A stretch of DNA of 64,000 nt from Gongronella butleri (GCA_025201375.1 JAIWZP010000007.1:620001-684000), one strand, 5' to 3'. Positions 23,690 through 36,127 are shown, counted from the first letter of the stretch. Notes: a model not told the origin generated them from the sequence alone. Numbers and translations: made by a program.

Positions 23690-25025
23690 TCGACACCACC
23701 ATCGACTTTGCAATCTCCTCCAGCTCGTGCTTGGTAAATTTGTCAATGGTGTGATCCAGGGTTTTCTTATCTCCCAGGATGGAAGAGCGCAGGCTGCTGC
23801 AAACCCCATGATCAATGAAGCGGCGCAAGGTATTGGTGGTGTGGTCGCACTCGAGCAGCAACACAGACGACAGGGCCAGGAGCGCCTACCTACGATTTTC
23901 TGTTCATAAATCGAGAATTGGGCAGCTGTATTTTGACTTTCATTAACCTCTTGCTGAGCGCCCAGGAATACACTGAGATGAATTAACGCGATGCCCCTGG
24001 ATGTAAAATTTGATTTGGAATCGAATGGTGTTACTTTCGAGCCTTGCTCGTTTAGTAAAAACACCTGATAATCGCACTTATGCCGCCGCCAAAGGCCAAA
24101 ATCGCGTAAAATCGCGTAAAGTGCAATTATCTCGAAATTGTATCAAGTTAACGGACACCGTGTGAGAACTTTATTCGATTCTAAATCAAATTTTACATCT
24201 GGTTACGTGAACAGAATTACGAAATGAGCGATTTTTGAAGCACTTGTATTAGAGCAAACTTCAAAGGGCGAAATCGGCGCAAATCGCTTACTGTAAGTGC
24301 TCAAAAAAATCCAGCAATCTGACGTGCATTTCAGACTTTACCATGCGATTTAGAATCATCAATTACGCCTACTAGAACGTCTGTCAAAGCATCACAAATG
24401 CAAAGCCCAAGTGCACTCAAAGAGCCAATGCGATTGCCCAATTATCGATGTATGAACAGAAAATTCTAGCTAGGCGGCCAGGAGCTGCGCAATGTCATTC
24501 TCTATCGCTAGAGACGACTTTCTGGCCGATTCAATAGCGGCTTGTTGGAATGCCTGGAACATCGACGCGATGTTGTGCTCTTTGTGGATCAACGGAGGTG
24601 TAGAAGAGTCCATCAGCGCTTTGAGGACCGCCCATGGAAAGCCATGCTGCTGCTGCGTGGCCACGGACAAAGGAGAGGCGGGTGGCGCAGTGGGCCCTGA
24701 AACATCAGGAGAGGTAGATGATGAGGTGGTGGCAGGGTCGTCATAAACAGGTGCACTCTTCAGCCGGTGTTTTTCCTAGAGATTCTTGCGAAATGTACGG
24801 CATGTATTAATGCTCTTGAGCCTGTCTTTGCAGGCCGGGCATGGATATCGACCTTGGACGCACTCGACGGTAGTCTCTCCTACTATGAGCCCCGCGTCAC
24901 TTTTTTTTTTTTGCCTCATTTACCAATGGCCACTGCAAGGACGTGTTCCTTGTCAGTATGAGCCGCACGTGACGCCTTTTTTTTTTTGTGAAAACCTTGC
25001 TGCAGTACGAGCAGGGGCATGACAT
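23690..25025 (-). pseudogene. Zinc-finger-like gene split by a MITE
   Basis: Protein-like sequence on the minus strand is found either side of the 592-bp insertion at 23884-24475. The upstream part starts at an ATG (25025, MSCPCSYCSKVF), contains a second Cys pair (GRYPCPACKDRL), then EKHRLKSAPVYDD, an STP-rich linker, and a helical region HGFPWAVLKALMDSS through AIENDIAQLL. The downstream part continues SSVLLLECDHTTNTLRRFID, LGDKKTLDHTIDKFTKHELE and ends in a minisatellite. With the insertion and one target copy removed the two frames join exactly. As it stands the insertion brings in a stop within two codons. A TAG at 24776-24778 precedes EKHRLK; it may be an intron acceptor or a second lesion. 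Exon boundaries near the A runs at 24903 and 24978 are uncertain. Family not recognised beyond zinc-finger-like Cys/His spacing. Confidence 0.55.
23884..24475. mobile_element. Mutator-type MITE with 10-bp target duplication (592 bp)
   Basis: Direct repeats GGCCAGGAGC lie immediately outside both ends (23874-23883 and 24476-24485). Terminal inverted repeats of about 41 bases begin GCCTA(C/G)CTA and continue ATTTTCTGTTCATA with about five mismatches. The interior is AT-rich and has no ORF. A 9-11-bp target duplication with long inverted ends is the hallmark of MULE elements, so this is probably a non-autonomous MULE. It lies within a gene (see the pseudogene entry). Confidence 0.85.
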
Positions 25026-25244
25026 TGTGCGCTTGAAAATCTGGCGTTGAAAAAAAAAAGGGGGGGAGGGAGGGACGGAGCTGGAAGTCCATCCAGCCAG
25101 GGAGACGAGTAAGGCCAAAAATCAGATCAAGAAGCGCCCAATTGAGGCCACATAAAAAAAAAAATTCCCTTTTTTTGTCGCTCTTTGTTCTTCTTTCCAT
25201 TCTTTTTTTTTTTTTTTCCCTGTTCCTTTTTATCTTGTTTTTGA

Positions 25245-28169
25245 ATGGCAAGAAAGCACACGAGCCAACTGTGGCACCGGTTCTTTGACAGTCGTCCGAG
25301 CAGCCCAGAGGCGGGTGCTATTGGTCTGCGCAGTGGCCACGACGGTGGTGGTAGTACTGTCGACAGTGCACAGCGGACCAAGCTGACGAAGCAGCTGCAG
25401 GCCCGTGTAGAGCAAGGTTTTGGGCTAGCTGGGTATGGTTATTCGCGGCTGTTCCTTGCGTATGCCGCGTGGGACGTGGACCAAGCGTACAAGGACATCC
25501 ATTCGTTCTTTGATGCGTGCGACGGCATTGTGTATGCACCGCCAGTGGCCGCAGACGAACTTGCGTCGATGCAAGGCTTCCAAAACGACGGCGGCACCAG
25601 TTGCTATATTGACGCCCTGCTTTTTGCCATGTATTTTGGCCTCATTTGCTTTGATCCGATGTTGCTGGGCGATCCACTGGATCCCTCGCTTCTCTCGACA
25701 CCTGCATCGCCGACGTCACCCACCGCCACGACAATTGCACGCTCTCGCCTGTGGCCAACGCAATCGGCACCCACACCACCTGTTCATTCGACAAATCAAG
25801 CCACATCGTCATCTTCACATCCGACACCGCGACGCCATCATCATCGCTTCTTTCGCCACCATCGGCGCCATCAGCGCAGCCGCAGCAATAGCCAAGAAAA
25901 GGGGTCAAATGATGCAAAAGACACAAAAGACGATAATGTGCCTCGGATGCGTCGCCGACACCGATTGCACCGGTTTTTCACGACCTATCGACGTCCAGCG
26001 GCCGAGGACCAAAGGGACGATGATATTGCAGGGTCGCAACCTTTGTCACCATCGACGGTTGCCACGGCATCGACGTTTGTGGAGCATACAGAGCCATTGA
26101 CGACGTCGACGACAGCCGAGACCATTGCAGCCACTTTGGACGATGGCCATGACGACACCGCCAAGCCTCTCGGTGAAAACAGCCGCAGAAGTAGCAGCAG
26201 CACGACGCCTCCACCGACATCCAGTCATTTAACGACAGCAATCAGCACGGACAGCGACGATCAGCAAGCACGCGCGCCACACAAGAAGCTGCAGGTGGAA
26301 TTGCGGTTCCTGATCAACAAATTCCGGCACGGTGGCATCGTCACAGACGTGTCCATGGCTCGTTTGAGGACCGTCATGAAGGATAGCGGCTGGTATGCCA
26401 CTCGTGATCAGGAAGATGCCAGCGAGTTGTTCCTCTTTCTCACCACCATCTTTGACCATCCCTACTTGCCCGTAAGGAGAATGGACCGGACGAAAAAAAG
26501 GGGGGAGGAGCGCGAAAATCATCATCTCGGGATCTCATTCTTTTTTTTTTTTTTTCCTCCATTTTCACCGATTTTTTATTATTTTTAGTTCCAATTGCGC
26601 CTCTTCCATGGTGGCAAAGTGGACCAAGACGACGATCGTCTGATGACCGACCGGCTGCTTCCGCTGTGCCTGCCCGAAGAGAAAATCGACAAAAAAGACG
26701 GCAAAACGGAAGAAATTGCTAAAAAGAAAAAAATTGGTGCCAAGGACGATGCCAAGACGACGACGTTGCCATCATCATCATCATCATTGGGTTCGACGAT
26801 TCCGAAGCCATTACCACCACCACCGTCGCCACCACCCGTGGAAACGGCCGAGCCCGAATTGCGTCTGGAGGCATTGCTTGTGGATCATTTCTACAATAGC
26901 GTGGTGACGGGTCTGCGGCGGCAAGTGGATGTGCAGCTTCAAGACGGCAGTGGTGGAGGTGGCATCACGATGCAAGACGAGGAGCCCGATTTGGCGGACC
27001 AAGAGCAACAAGGGCAAATGCAAGAATTTGACCTTGTTAGTGTTGCATCGGATGCGGATTCTGACTCTGACAAAGGCATTGAAGTGACGACTGTCGAGTA
27101 CGCGTTATCGGACACGCCCAAGGTGAAGATTCCGCACGACGCATCGGCGCGCGAGTCGCAGGAGACGCAAGAACGGCAAGTAGACGCGTGGCAGGCGATG
27201 GAATTGCTGCCTTTTTACAGCAGCAGCAACGAGCAAGGAGACACGATCAGCTACAGCCAAGCCAGCTTCCCTGACACGTACTTGCTGCTGCCCATTGTAC
27301 TCAAACGCTACAAATTGCAGGGCTCACTCTATACCAAGGACAATCGCCGCGTCCAGATCCCCGCCACCATCCCCTTTCATCGCTTTGTCAATCAAAATAC
27401 CCATGCCGCGTGCCTTCAATGCCGCGCAGATATGGATTATCTGCTCAGACTTCGCAGCGTCGTCTGTCATCATGGCACGTCGCCTCACGCTGGCCATTAC
27501 ACCGCCTATGCCAAATCCTACACCGATCCAAGTGTCAACGACGACCAGGACTGGTACAAGCTTGGTAAAGATTCGAAAAAAAAAAAAAAAAGCTGGAAAT
27601 TGAGGGGCCAATTCGTTTTTTTTTTCGTTTTTTTCGTCTATTTTCACATTTTTTTTCTCATTGTTCCTTTTTATTTTATTTTGCTAGATGACATGCATCT
27701 GGCGCAGCGCGTGAGCAAGGTGACGGAGAGCCAGGTGCTTGACGACGCGGCACAGACCGGATATCTGTTTTTTTACGAGTTGACCTGTCTTTGCACTGCG
27801 TGTCTCGAGACTTCGCCGCCATCATCACTTTCCACTGCGTCACCGTCGGTCCACTCAAACGACAAGGAGATCGTCGTCACCAAAAATGAGACGATGGAGC
27901 CCTTGGCGAGCTCCTCCTCTTCATTGTTGTCGCCCACGTCATTGCCGCCCACCACCACGACCGCGACCGCGACCGCGCTTGCAACGGCCGTCTCGACCGC
28001 GTCCGTCACGCCATCCGTCACGACACAGGCCTCACCGGTCGTCCAGGCCACGGCATTGCCGCCCTCCCGCACATCCACGCCTCGCCCGCCACAATTGGAG
28101 GCCACACACACCAATTCCAGCGACGACGCACGATCGCAAGCTAAGCGCGGCTCTTGTACCATCATGTAA
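25245..28169 (+). CDS. Ubiquitin-specific protease, CYLD-like, with CaaX tail
   Basis: Three exons: 25245-26471, 26589-27564 and 27688-28169 (phases 0 and 1), 894 aa. The Cys box is at ~108-125 (GFQNDGGTSCYIDALLFAMY) and resembles CYLD (N-S-C-Y-L-D-x-x-LF) more than the usual USP N-T-C-Y-M-N. The His box is at ~740 (HHGTSPHAGHYTAYAKS), followed by a core WYKL strand that joins DDMHL across the last intron. Two long disordered, Ser/Thr/Pro and acidic inserts split the catalytic core (~150-340 and ~430-620). An N-terminal helical segment (LTKQLQARVEQGFG) looks UBA-like. The protein ends CTIM, a CaaX box favouring farnesylation, after a basic-Ser tail, so membrane attachment is likely. It should cleave ubiquitin chains; linkage preference cannot be read. 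The start is the first ATG after a T-rich leader. Confidence 0.85.
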
Positions 28170-28423
28170 CATTGTTAAAAGAGGAACCTCCTCCCTCCCA
28201 TTCGCAAGCCTTTTTTTTTTTTGCTGATTTTTGCCTTTTATTCGAAAAATCATAAAAAATGGGATGGTCAATTACATACTTTACACATGGGGTCGCAAGC
28301 AGGAGAGGGGGAGAAATTGGAGACAAACGGGAGACGGATGCGCGGATGGATTGGAGGGAATTGAAGGGGGAATTGGGGAAAGTTTGGAGGAAAGAGGGAA
28401 AAAGTACATGGAAAACGCGGTGA

Positions 28424-30845
28424 TCATGAGCGCCATTGGGTTGGTAGGGAGCGGAACAAGCGGTGTGATGAAAAGGTGGCCGGGGAAGATGAGGTTGGGG
28501 CTGCCGCGGGGACGTCAATGGCAATGGTTGTTGTTTCGGGTGTTTCGTGGTGTGATTGTTGTGTCATGCGTGCGGGCAATGGGACGGTGGGCTCGTCGTC
28601 ATGCATCTGCTGGGCGAGATGGGCCTCTTGAACGGCCTGGCGGATCTGCCTCCGCATGTTGCGGGGCAAACTGCGCGCCATCCACGACCGGCTAAACGCC
28701 TCGGCCTCCTCGACTGACAAGGTTGGCCCAAACGACGACGAAACCGTCGACGTTGGTGTCGCGCCACCGCGCTGCTGATTCTCGGCGTCCATGCGCCGAC
28801 GCAGGAACGACAATGAGAAACCCGATTGGCTTCGATTGTCATGTGCCATCGTTGTCAGCGCCGCTTCGGGCCTCAATGGCTGGTCGCCTTCTTCAGGCAC
28901 CAACACGTGGATCGAGCAATCGTGCTTGCATAGCGGACAGCTGGCCGATTTGATCGTGAGCCACGGATCTAGCCAAAAAATAATAAATAAATAAAAAAGA
29001 TATAAAAATTGCAAAATCTGGGATAAAAAAAAAACTCTCTTACCAATGCATTCGCAGTGATACTCATGGCCACATGGCAATTTGCGCACAACCTCGCCAT
29101 GAACAAAATCGTCAAGACAAATGACGCATGCTTCTTCTTGTTGCTGATTTTGTTGATTTTGCGGATTTTGCAGCTCTTGGGGCGGGACGGGGGTCGGCTG
29201 GGCCGGGGGTGACGCGGGCACGTCACTGGCTACGGACGTGGTGTCGTCTCCTTGGACAGAATGTGAATCCGTTGCGGTGGTGGTGGTGGTGGTGGATGAC
29301 GACACCACTGGCTTTCTTGGATGCACAATGGTGGCCGCGAGCGCCTCCGCATTCTCCAGCGCGCGCTCCGTGCGAATTGACAGGATGGACATGGGTCTGC
29401 GCGGCCGTGTTGCTTGATCAACGACAGACACGTCCTCTGGGGATTCTTCTACAACAGGCCTGACTTGACCAATGACGCGTGTGGGAAAGTGCGACAGACA
29501 ATCAGGGTCGATCGTGTTCTTGTTGCGGCCCGGATCAAGGTTCCCAAGCGACACACCTGCATCGTAATACATGCGCTGTCGTCGCCGGATGCGCCACAGA
29601 TGCCAATGGATGCCCACTTTGTTGAAAAAACGCATAAAAAAGGGGGAAGAAAGGGACAAAAAGGGAAGAAAGAAAAAAAAATGAGAAAACGAGAAAAAAA
29701 AAAGATGCATAAAATAAGGGCCAGTGGGCGGGGCGGCGGAGAGCGGCGGGGCTCGGCAGGGTCAGTGGACGGGCCGCAAACGGGACATTTCCTATTTTGA
29801 TACAGTGCAAAACAGCTTACCAGAAATTAAAAAGCTGACAAGCAGCAAGGCAACGACAATGAGCAACGTAAACTCCCAGGCATTGGGGAAGCCACCAATG
29901 GCTGGGAAGAGTGTAATCTTCATTGCTGTCTGGTATGTGACATTGTTGGCCGCATCATACCCAATTGGCTGTGTCTGGCGCAGCTGCTGCAAGATTGAGT
30001 ACCCAACGTTCACATCCACATAGTAGACCGTGATATTGATGGAATCCTGCACCGAAATGGTCGTCTACAAAAAAAGAAAAAAATGGAGGGGTGAGGAAAT
30101 GAGCGCGCAATGGCACACAAAATGGGCAGTGGTGATTTTACGTCGGTGTACACGCCCTGGTCAAAGGGCCCAAACGCGACGACGGCAATGGCGCCATCGA
30201 GAGCAGAGTAATACGCCTTTTGCGTCAGGTTGCAGTCGCCACTGGCCTTGACAAGCGCGATTTTAGGCTGATTGGTCAACAATGCAGGTATAATGTCCGT
30301 GGTATCTTGCTGGCACGATGTGCCGCGGTCGTAGAGAACGCCCTGGATGCACAAAAAAGAATAATAAATGTTGTCAATCGCTGTTTTTGGCTGCTTGCCC
30401 TGTCGCTCTTGCCCCTTTGACACGTGCCTTTTTTTTTTTTTCCTCGCTCGCTCCGCTCCGCCCCCTCCCCAGCCAAGTTCCTTTTTTTTTTTTTGCCAAT
30501 TGGTCTCGTTCGTACCTGAAGGCCCGAGTTTGGTGGCGTCACCTCGTTGCACTGGATAATATTGCGGTCGTTTGTCTGGGTATGGCTTCCGTTGGCGGCA
30601 GGCGTGTCAATATCAGATGTGTTGGAATACAGCGTGACAAAGGCTACATTTAAAAAGTAGAAAGAGAGTCAATATTAACTTTTGTGGAGAAAACGAGCCC
30701 AGCAAAAAAGGCGACAAGGCAAACTTTTATCGAAAAAAAAACACGTACACGTCGAAATATAGGTATTGCTCGTGGTGAAGAGGGCGCCGCATATTGATGA
30801 AGCCTGCAACAGCAGCAACAGGCATAGATATAAAAAGACGCCCAT
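28424..30845 (-). CDS. PA-TM-RING E3 ubiquitin ligase (larger paralogue)
   Basis: Six exons: 30749-30845, 30516-30643, 30142-30342, 29821-30064, 29044-29616 and 28424-28968, giving 595 aa with consistent phases. A signal peptide (MGVFLYLCLLLLLQASSICG) leads to a PA domain (~30-190; SNTSDIDTP, CNEVTPPNSGLQ, GVLYDRGTSC, KIALVKASGDC, AIAVVAFGP). One membrane helix sits at ~200-222 (TLLIVVALLLVSFLIS). The cytosolic part is long and rich in Ser, Thr, Pro and Gln. The RING-H2 at ~400-445 (ACVICLDDF, LPCGHEYHCECIDPWL, CPLCKHDC) is completed across the GTAAGA..GCTAG intron. A tail with HDDEPTVPLP and polar repeats follows. Same architecture as the 291-aa paralogue at 14251; the long tails suggest distinct regulation. 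Its start faces away from the transporter gene, which ends 243 bp upstream. Confidence 0.87.
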
Positions 30846-31088
30846 GGAGGTATCGAAAAAAAATAAGGGAAAAAAGGGAAAGGAAAAGAAAAGCGACAAA
30901 AGAGTGAGACCTCTTCTTTTTGGTCCATGTCGCCCGGCCAGCCAATCAATGCCTGCATGTGCAACTCGCAGGGCGTTGCATTCCCCCCCCCCTTCTCATG
31001 CTTCACATTCAGCAGATGTTGTCTAAGTTTTTATTGAAACAGTGCAAACAAATCAAAAAAAAGGAGAAAAAGAGAACAACACTGTGGT

Positions 31089-32401
31089 CTAATCCGTGGA
31101 ATTCAGCCGCCACAGGCGCTTGGGTAGCTTCTCCAAGTGGCGCACCACGGGCCGGATGTACACCAGGAACAATGCAAGCCCGATGATCACGCACAGCGAG
31201 CCTGCATAGTAGTACCCGTCCTGTAAAATCAAACATGTCCCATCTAGGTCCTTGCAAAGCGCATTGCCAGCCTCGGACGTGCATGAGAAATCTACAGAAA
31301 AGATGGGTGGGAAAAAAAAAGAGTGAGATTAAAAAAATGGACGACGCGACGCGCCTTTTTTCTTTTTTTCTTTTTTTCTTTTTTTCTTTTTTTTTGTCTA
31401 CCTTGTTCCTGTGCATTGGTAACCGAGCATCGCGACTTTGTAAAGTAGTCGACCGCCTTGAGAACAAAGAATTTTGGCCAAGTGCCGCCGAAATTGCTGA
31501 AGGTGTTGAGGAGCTAAAAAAAAAAAAAAAAAAAAAAGAGAAATGACATTAGCATGCTTGCCTTTTTTTTTTTCTCGTGTCTTACTGTCATGTACGTGCC
31601 GCCAATGACGGGGTCAGCAATGCTGGTCATAAAGGCCGAGATGCTGACAAATTGCACGGTGGACATGAACGAGCTAAGCACCGTCGACGCCATAATGATG
31701 CAAAAGTACACGTAGCCGACCTCCTGGCCCTGTGGGTATCCTGCGACGACAAGCATGCCAAGTGCCGAGAAGAGCAAGCGGCCGTAAAACGCGTAAAGCC
31801 ACTTTAGAAAAAAGAGACGTGAGAATGCGCCTTTTCTTTGTTTTTCAAAAATCAATCATCTTACGGGCATCAATGGACGCGCGCCCGTGGACCATTTGGC
31901 GGCATAGTAGCCAAAGAAGATTTGCAGCGGGAAATCGAGCAAGACAGACAGGGCCATGTCCTCCTTTGAAAAGCCCTTTTCGACAAGTTTGAGCGACGTG
32001 ACAGCTTCATGGCAGATGAAGCCAAACTTGGCCATCATGAGCACAAACACAAAGCTCTTCATGTGCGGCAGCTTGCAAATCTTCCAAATCGTGCGGTACA
32101 CGTCGCGGATACCAAGCTGTTCCTCAGGGTTTTGCGACGGCTCGGATTCACGTTTCACAAAGTACAGCCAGGCCGTCACCGCAAAATACATGAATGCCCA
32201 GAATTTCATGTACGTGCTCAACGGCAGCACGCCAACCAGCTCATTGGGCTCGGATCGCAGGTACTTGTTGCTGAACTCCGGCGAGTTCAACGCCAAAAAC
32301 ACCGTAAAGGACATAAAATAACCCACATTCAGCCCAATTGTCTGCGCCGTCGACGCGTACGACAGCGATTCCTTGGACAGCAAAGTGAGCGCCCAGCCTA
32401 C

Positions 32402-32440
<39 letters not shown>

Positions 32441-33202
32441 GGGGGGGGGGACAGGCCAAGGATGAGCATCATGCTTGCGCCACGCTTTAATTTTTTTTTT
32501 GTCAATTTACCATCCACGGCCACGTCTTGCGTCGCACAAAAGAATACAGTGAGCAAGAATGACGCGGTCAGCCTGTAAATGGGTATATGCTCTTCTTGGT
32601 CCATGATGGCATCAATGTGGCAGCCGAGCCAATAAAACAAACAGCCCGTCAGCAGCTGGATAGGGATGATCCACGACTTGCGCCGGCCGATCGAGGGCGA
32701 GTACACAGCATCGACAATTGGCGACCATAGCAACTTTAGCGAGTAGGGCCACGATGACAGCGAAAAGATGCCAATCTGCGAGTACGACAAGTGTGCCTTT
32801 AGCATAAACGGGATCGACCCAAACGACAGGCCAACAGGTACGCCTTGCAGCAGATCTGCACGAAATAAAAAAAAAGTCAATGAACTCTTCAAATACGCGC
32901 TTGCACGCGCCCGTATCATAAAGCTTACATAAAACAACAAGCAGCGCGAAATTGGCTTGATCCTTTTTGCTGAGTGGCGCGTTGCCCTCCTCTTCATCGA
33001 CAGAAGAGGCAGGCTGCGTCTTGGTCGAGGGCAATGCCTGCAGTTCCAGCTCTTCCTTCTCGATCGGCGTGGCCAGTGGCTCCTTGCGTCGGTGCGTGGT
33101 CCCTACAGGGTTGACATCCATACCAGTCGATGTAGCTCTTGATTTTTTGTCGGCACTTGGTTCATTATCCCACGATGGAATAACGCGAGCAGCAGCGGGC
33201 AT
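31089..33202 (-). CDS. Acetyl-coenzyme A transporter, SLC33A1/AT-1 family
   Basis: Six exons: 32929-33202, 32511-32855, 31865-32397, 31586-31801, 31402-31513 and 31089-31291, giving 560 aa (human 549). The family carries acetyl-CoA into the ER lumen for protein and glycan acetylation. A ~75-residue acidic cytosolic N-terminus (PLATPIEKEELELQALP) precedes a 12-helix MFS-type fold. Family landmarks: VVLYLLQGVPVGLSFGSIPF in helix 1, SWPYSLKLLWSPIVDAVY, RRKSWIIP, FFCATQDVAVDGWALTLL, and near the end GGTYMTLLNTFSNFGGTWP followed by a short Cys loop (CTSEAGNALCKDLDGTC) and the last helix. Intron 2 holds a ~37-base A run next to a G10 run. The start was chosen as the ATG (MPAAARVIPSW) after a T-rich leader. 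Very well supported by motif order. Confidence 0.93.
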
Positions 33203-33613
33203 ATGAAAAGAGAACGAAAAAAAAAAAAAAGGAGAAAGAAAAAGGGAAATTGGACGCAACAGCCTGGAAAGCGCTGTTCAAAAGGCCAATCGCTGACATC
33301 CACACGCAGCTGCCAACCTTAATTGCCCCTCCCCCATTGTCAAGTTAATCCTTAGCTAGTGTCACACAGACCAATGCTTTGCTGTCCATGCATTTTAACT
33401 CCATGAACCCGTCCAATGGAATATTTTGAGTCATTTGCTACTTGATTCACATCCTGAAACAAAAGTCGAATCCCGAGTCCTCACTAATCCTCTTCTCTGT
33501 TGATGTCAAACCTTTCGGTATAAAAAAAAAAAAAAAAATCCAGAGTGGGCAACAAGTTTCAGTCAGCATTGAGCGATTTTACAAGCAAAAGTCAAAAAAA
33601 ACCAAAAAATATG
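33203..33613. other. Intergenic between transporter gene and tRNA
   Basis: AT-rich, with no ORF of interest. A 16-base A run lies near 33523. Confidence 0.4.
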
Positions 33614-33695
33614 CGTCAACAACAGGATTTGAACCTGTGCGCGGAGACCGCATGTGATTTCTAGTCACACTCCTTAACCACTCGGACATATTGAC
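33614..33695 (-). tRNA. tRNA-Ser (anticodon AGA)
   Basis: An 82-base cloverleaf without intron. Acceptor GTCAATA pairs with TGTTGAC (one G-T), discriminator G. D stem TCC/GGA carries loop GAGTGGTTAA. Anticodon stem TGTGA/TCACA holds loop CTAGAAA, anticodon AGA. A class II variable arm (TGCGG-TCT-CCGCG) is followed by T stem ACAGG/CCTGT with loop TTCAAAT. The long variable arm and discriminator G both fit serine. T runs follow the 3' end on the minus strand, as expected for Pol III termination. A34 would be edited to inosine to read UCU, UCC and UCA. Confidence 0.93.
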
Positions 33696-34324
33696 TTGAT
33701 ATTTCAAGTTCAAAGACTGGTTATTCTTAAGACAATTGGATTAGTTTAAATCGCCGCTTAAATACTTTCTTGTTGAAGCTGAACCGCAGGGGTTGCATTC
33801 GCAATCGAAAAGTGATCAAAAAAGCACAATTTAAACCGCAAATAGTGCAAAATAGATTCAAAATGTGCCTATTTTTTTATTTTTCGCATTTCGCATTTAG
33901 CACCTGCTGTTGCTCATCAGCGTACATACTACAAGTTAAAGCGCTTACGAATCTCAATTTCTCCAGATAAAATTATCAAGAAAACAAATGGAAAATCAAT
34001 TTTGAAGATTTACAGTACTGTAGCACGTCGCGCAGTCGGGGCGACCACTCCGTTACAGTATTTTTTTCTGATTGATGTGACTAGGGCCCAGATGTGACTA
34101 GTGCACATACTGTAAACTTGGAGCTGACGGGAAATTTTTTCATGGAATTCGGCTACAAGAGCGTCTGGGTAACCCGTGACCAAACAGCAAACTGGAAAAA
34201 TACAGTAAATGAATCTTTTTGTTTCACGGCACTGTTTCTGTGATTCTACCTACACCTCTCCAATTTGGTAAGGATATTGTTTCAATCGTGAACCCGTGAA
34301 GAGCGTACAGTGAACAGTATTGTA

Positions 34325-36127
34325 CCTGTTTGAAAAAAATCAGTCCGCCAGCGTTCGAGAAAATGAACAAAAGTACGATTTTCATCCGTTTTATTGGATT
34401 TTACACAAACATACCGTACTGTATACAGTAATACTACTGTATTTTTTAAGCTTAGCGTACGGAATATAACGCGTGATACCATTTCAATGCCTTAAGGCTT
34501 AAGCTGTTAAGCATTCATGCGCTACATTGCACAAAAACTTTATACCTACAAATTTACAATTTAAAACCAAAGAGCGTGTTTTTTAGACTTTGGCGGGCTG
34601 CTGTGCCTCCAGATTTTTTTTACAGGCTACTTGCGAACTTGCCCGCGAATGAAATCTGCGTCACAGCGTAACTAGGTAGGTACCGTATTACCTACTGTAT
34701 AGCCCAGTGTTCAAGATGAACTCGCCCGATTTTTTTTGGACTCGAAAATGCCAAAAACCTCGTATTTGTATTGTTTTGCATTCATCTGTCCATCTGCATG
34801 GCCGACCCCGCTCAAAATTAGCTGCATCGCGTTCAGTGCAAAATTTGCAACAAAAAAGCTTAACCCCCCAAAGCGCTACGACCACTTTTGAAAAATTCAG
34901 GGGTCACTCAGGGGCCACTCAGGGGTCACACATTTCAATCTCAGAAAATGCCAAATTGGATAATTTCGAACTCCGAGTGATCAATGCATCCCAAACAGGT
35001 ATTTCCGACCATTTGCTATTGGCAGACAAAATGGCAGGTCGCCCCAACGAAAGAAAAAAAAACACCAAAGAGTGATGCATGAACGGCGATCGACTGAGAA
35101 AATTGCCTACTTTGGGCAGTTTTTTTTTGCAAAAATATAAGGTTTGACACTTCCAAATTAGGGTGGTGGATTGCATGGAATTTTTTATTTTTTTTTATTT
35201 TTTTATTTTTTTGTTTTGCACATTTTTGTGCGCTGAGTGGGCTGCAGGCTGGTGAAATGACCGATGCAAAAAGTTAAAACTCATGCTAGCGCGCCGCAAG
35301 TCATACCATCAGATGCTTTGCCCCCTTGTTCGTTAGTAAAACTGGAATAAAATCACAGATTTATTAAACCGTTGTCGAGCAATAATCGCGATCAAAGATT
35401 TGGATGAAAAAGTGAATTTTCTCTGCGAGTTTTAGCCATCCATCGATGAAGCAGGTCTCATTTGCTTGATAAAGATGCAAGAGCTGCCTTTGACACGTTA
35501 AAAGCGCCGTATGTTGTCCAATCCATTGCCAAGAGCATTGAGGTTGAAAAATTTTGAAATGTTTGAACGGCTTTCACAAGCACACAAATATCACGCGTCG
35601 AGTAAACAAACACTCCAGAAATGATGACACCTAAACTCCTCGTCTGATTCAAACAACGCAAGCTTGCGATCGGGTACTAATTTGACAAAACAGTGTCATA
35701 CTGTATTTGTAAAAATATCGATATTTTGAATCCATCTGCACAGTGACTCAACTAGCCTCTAGTTTTCAATGTCATGTTGAAAAAATATGCGACGAAATGT
35801 CCTAATGCAAAGATTCTTATTAGGAGAGATGATTCAATCAAGGTTTATAATTTTTAATAATTATTGGATTCGCGAAAACCGGTAAAAATGCCATGTTTTT
35901 GAAATTGTCGACAACTCAGCTGGCTGGTCTCTGGTTTGAAAGTAAACGCTTGGAAATTATCAAATGGCACTGCTTTGGCAACGATCCAACGCTTGTTTTT
36001 GGCGTTCAGATTGGATTTGCACCACGATTTCGTGAAATTGGCGATTGCTTCGACAACGATCTGATCAATCTCCTGTTTGTAATTTTTTCCTGAAAAAGGA
36101 GGCGCGAACCGTCTACGTGGTAAAATT
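34325..36127. repeat. Dispersed repeat, copy 2
   Basis: Same orientation and order of landmarks as copies 1 and 3. Copy 2 stops abruptly at 36127, where a GGGTTG element with GATCGAGACG words begins, so its 3' part appears replaced or truncated. Nothing coding was seen. Confidence 0.78.
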
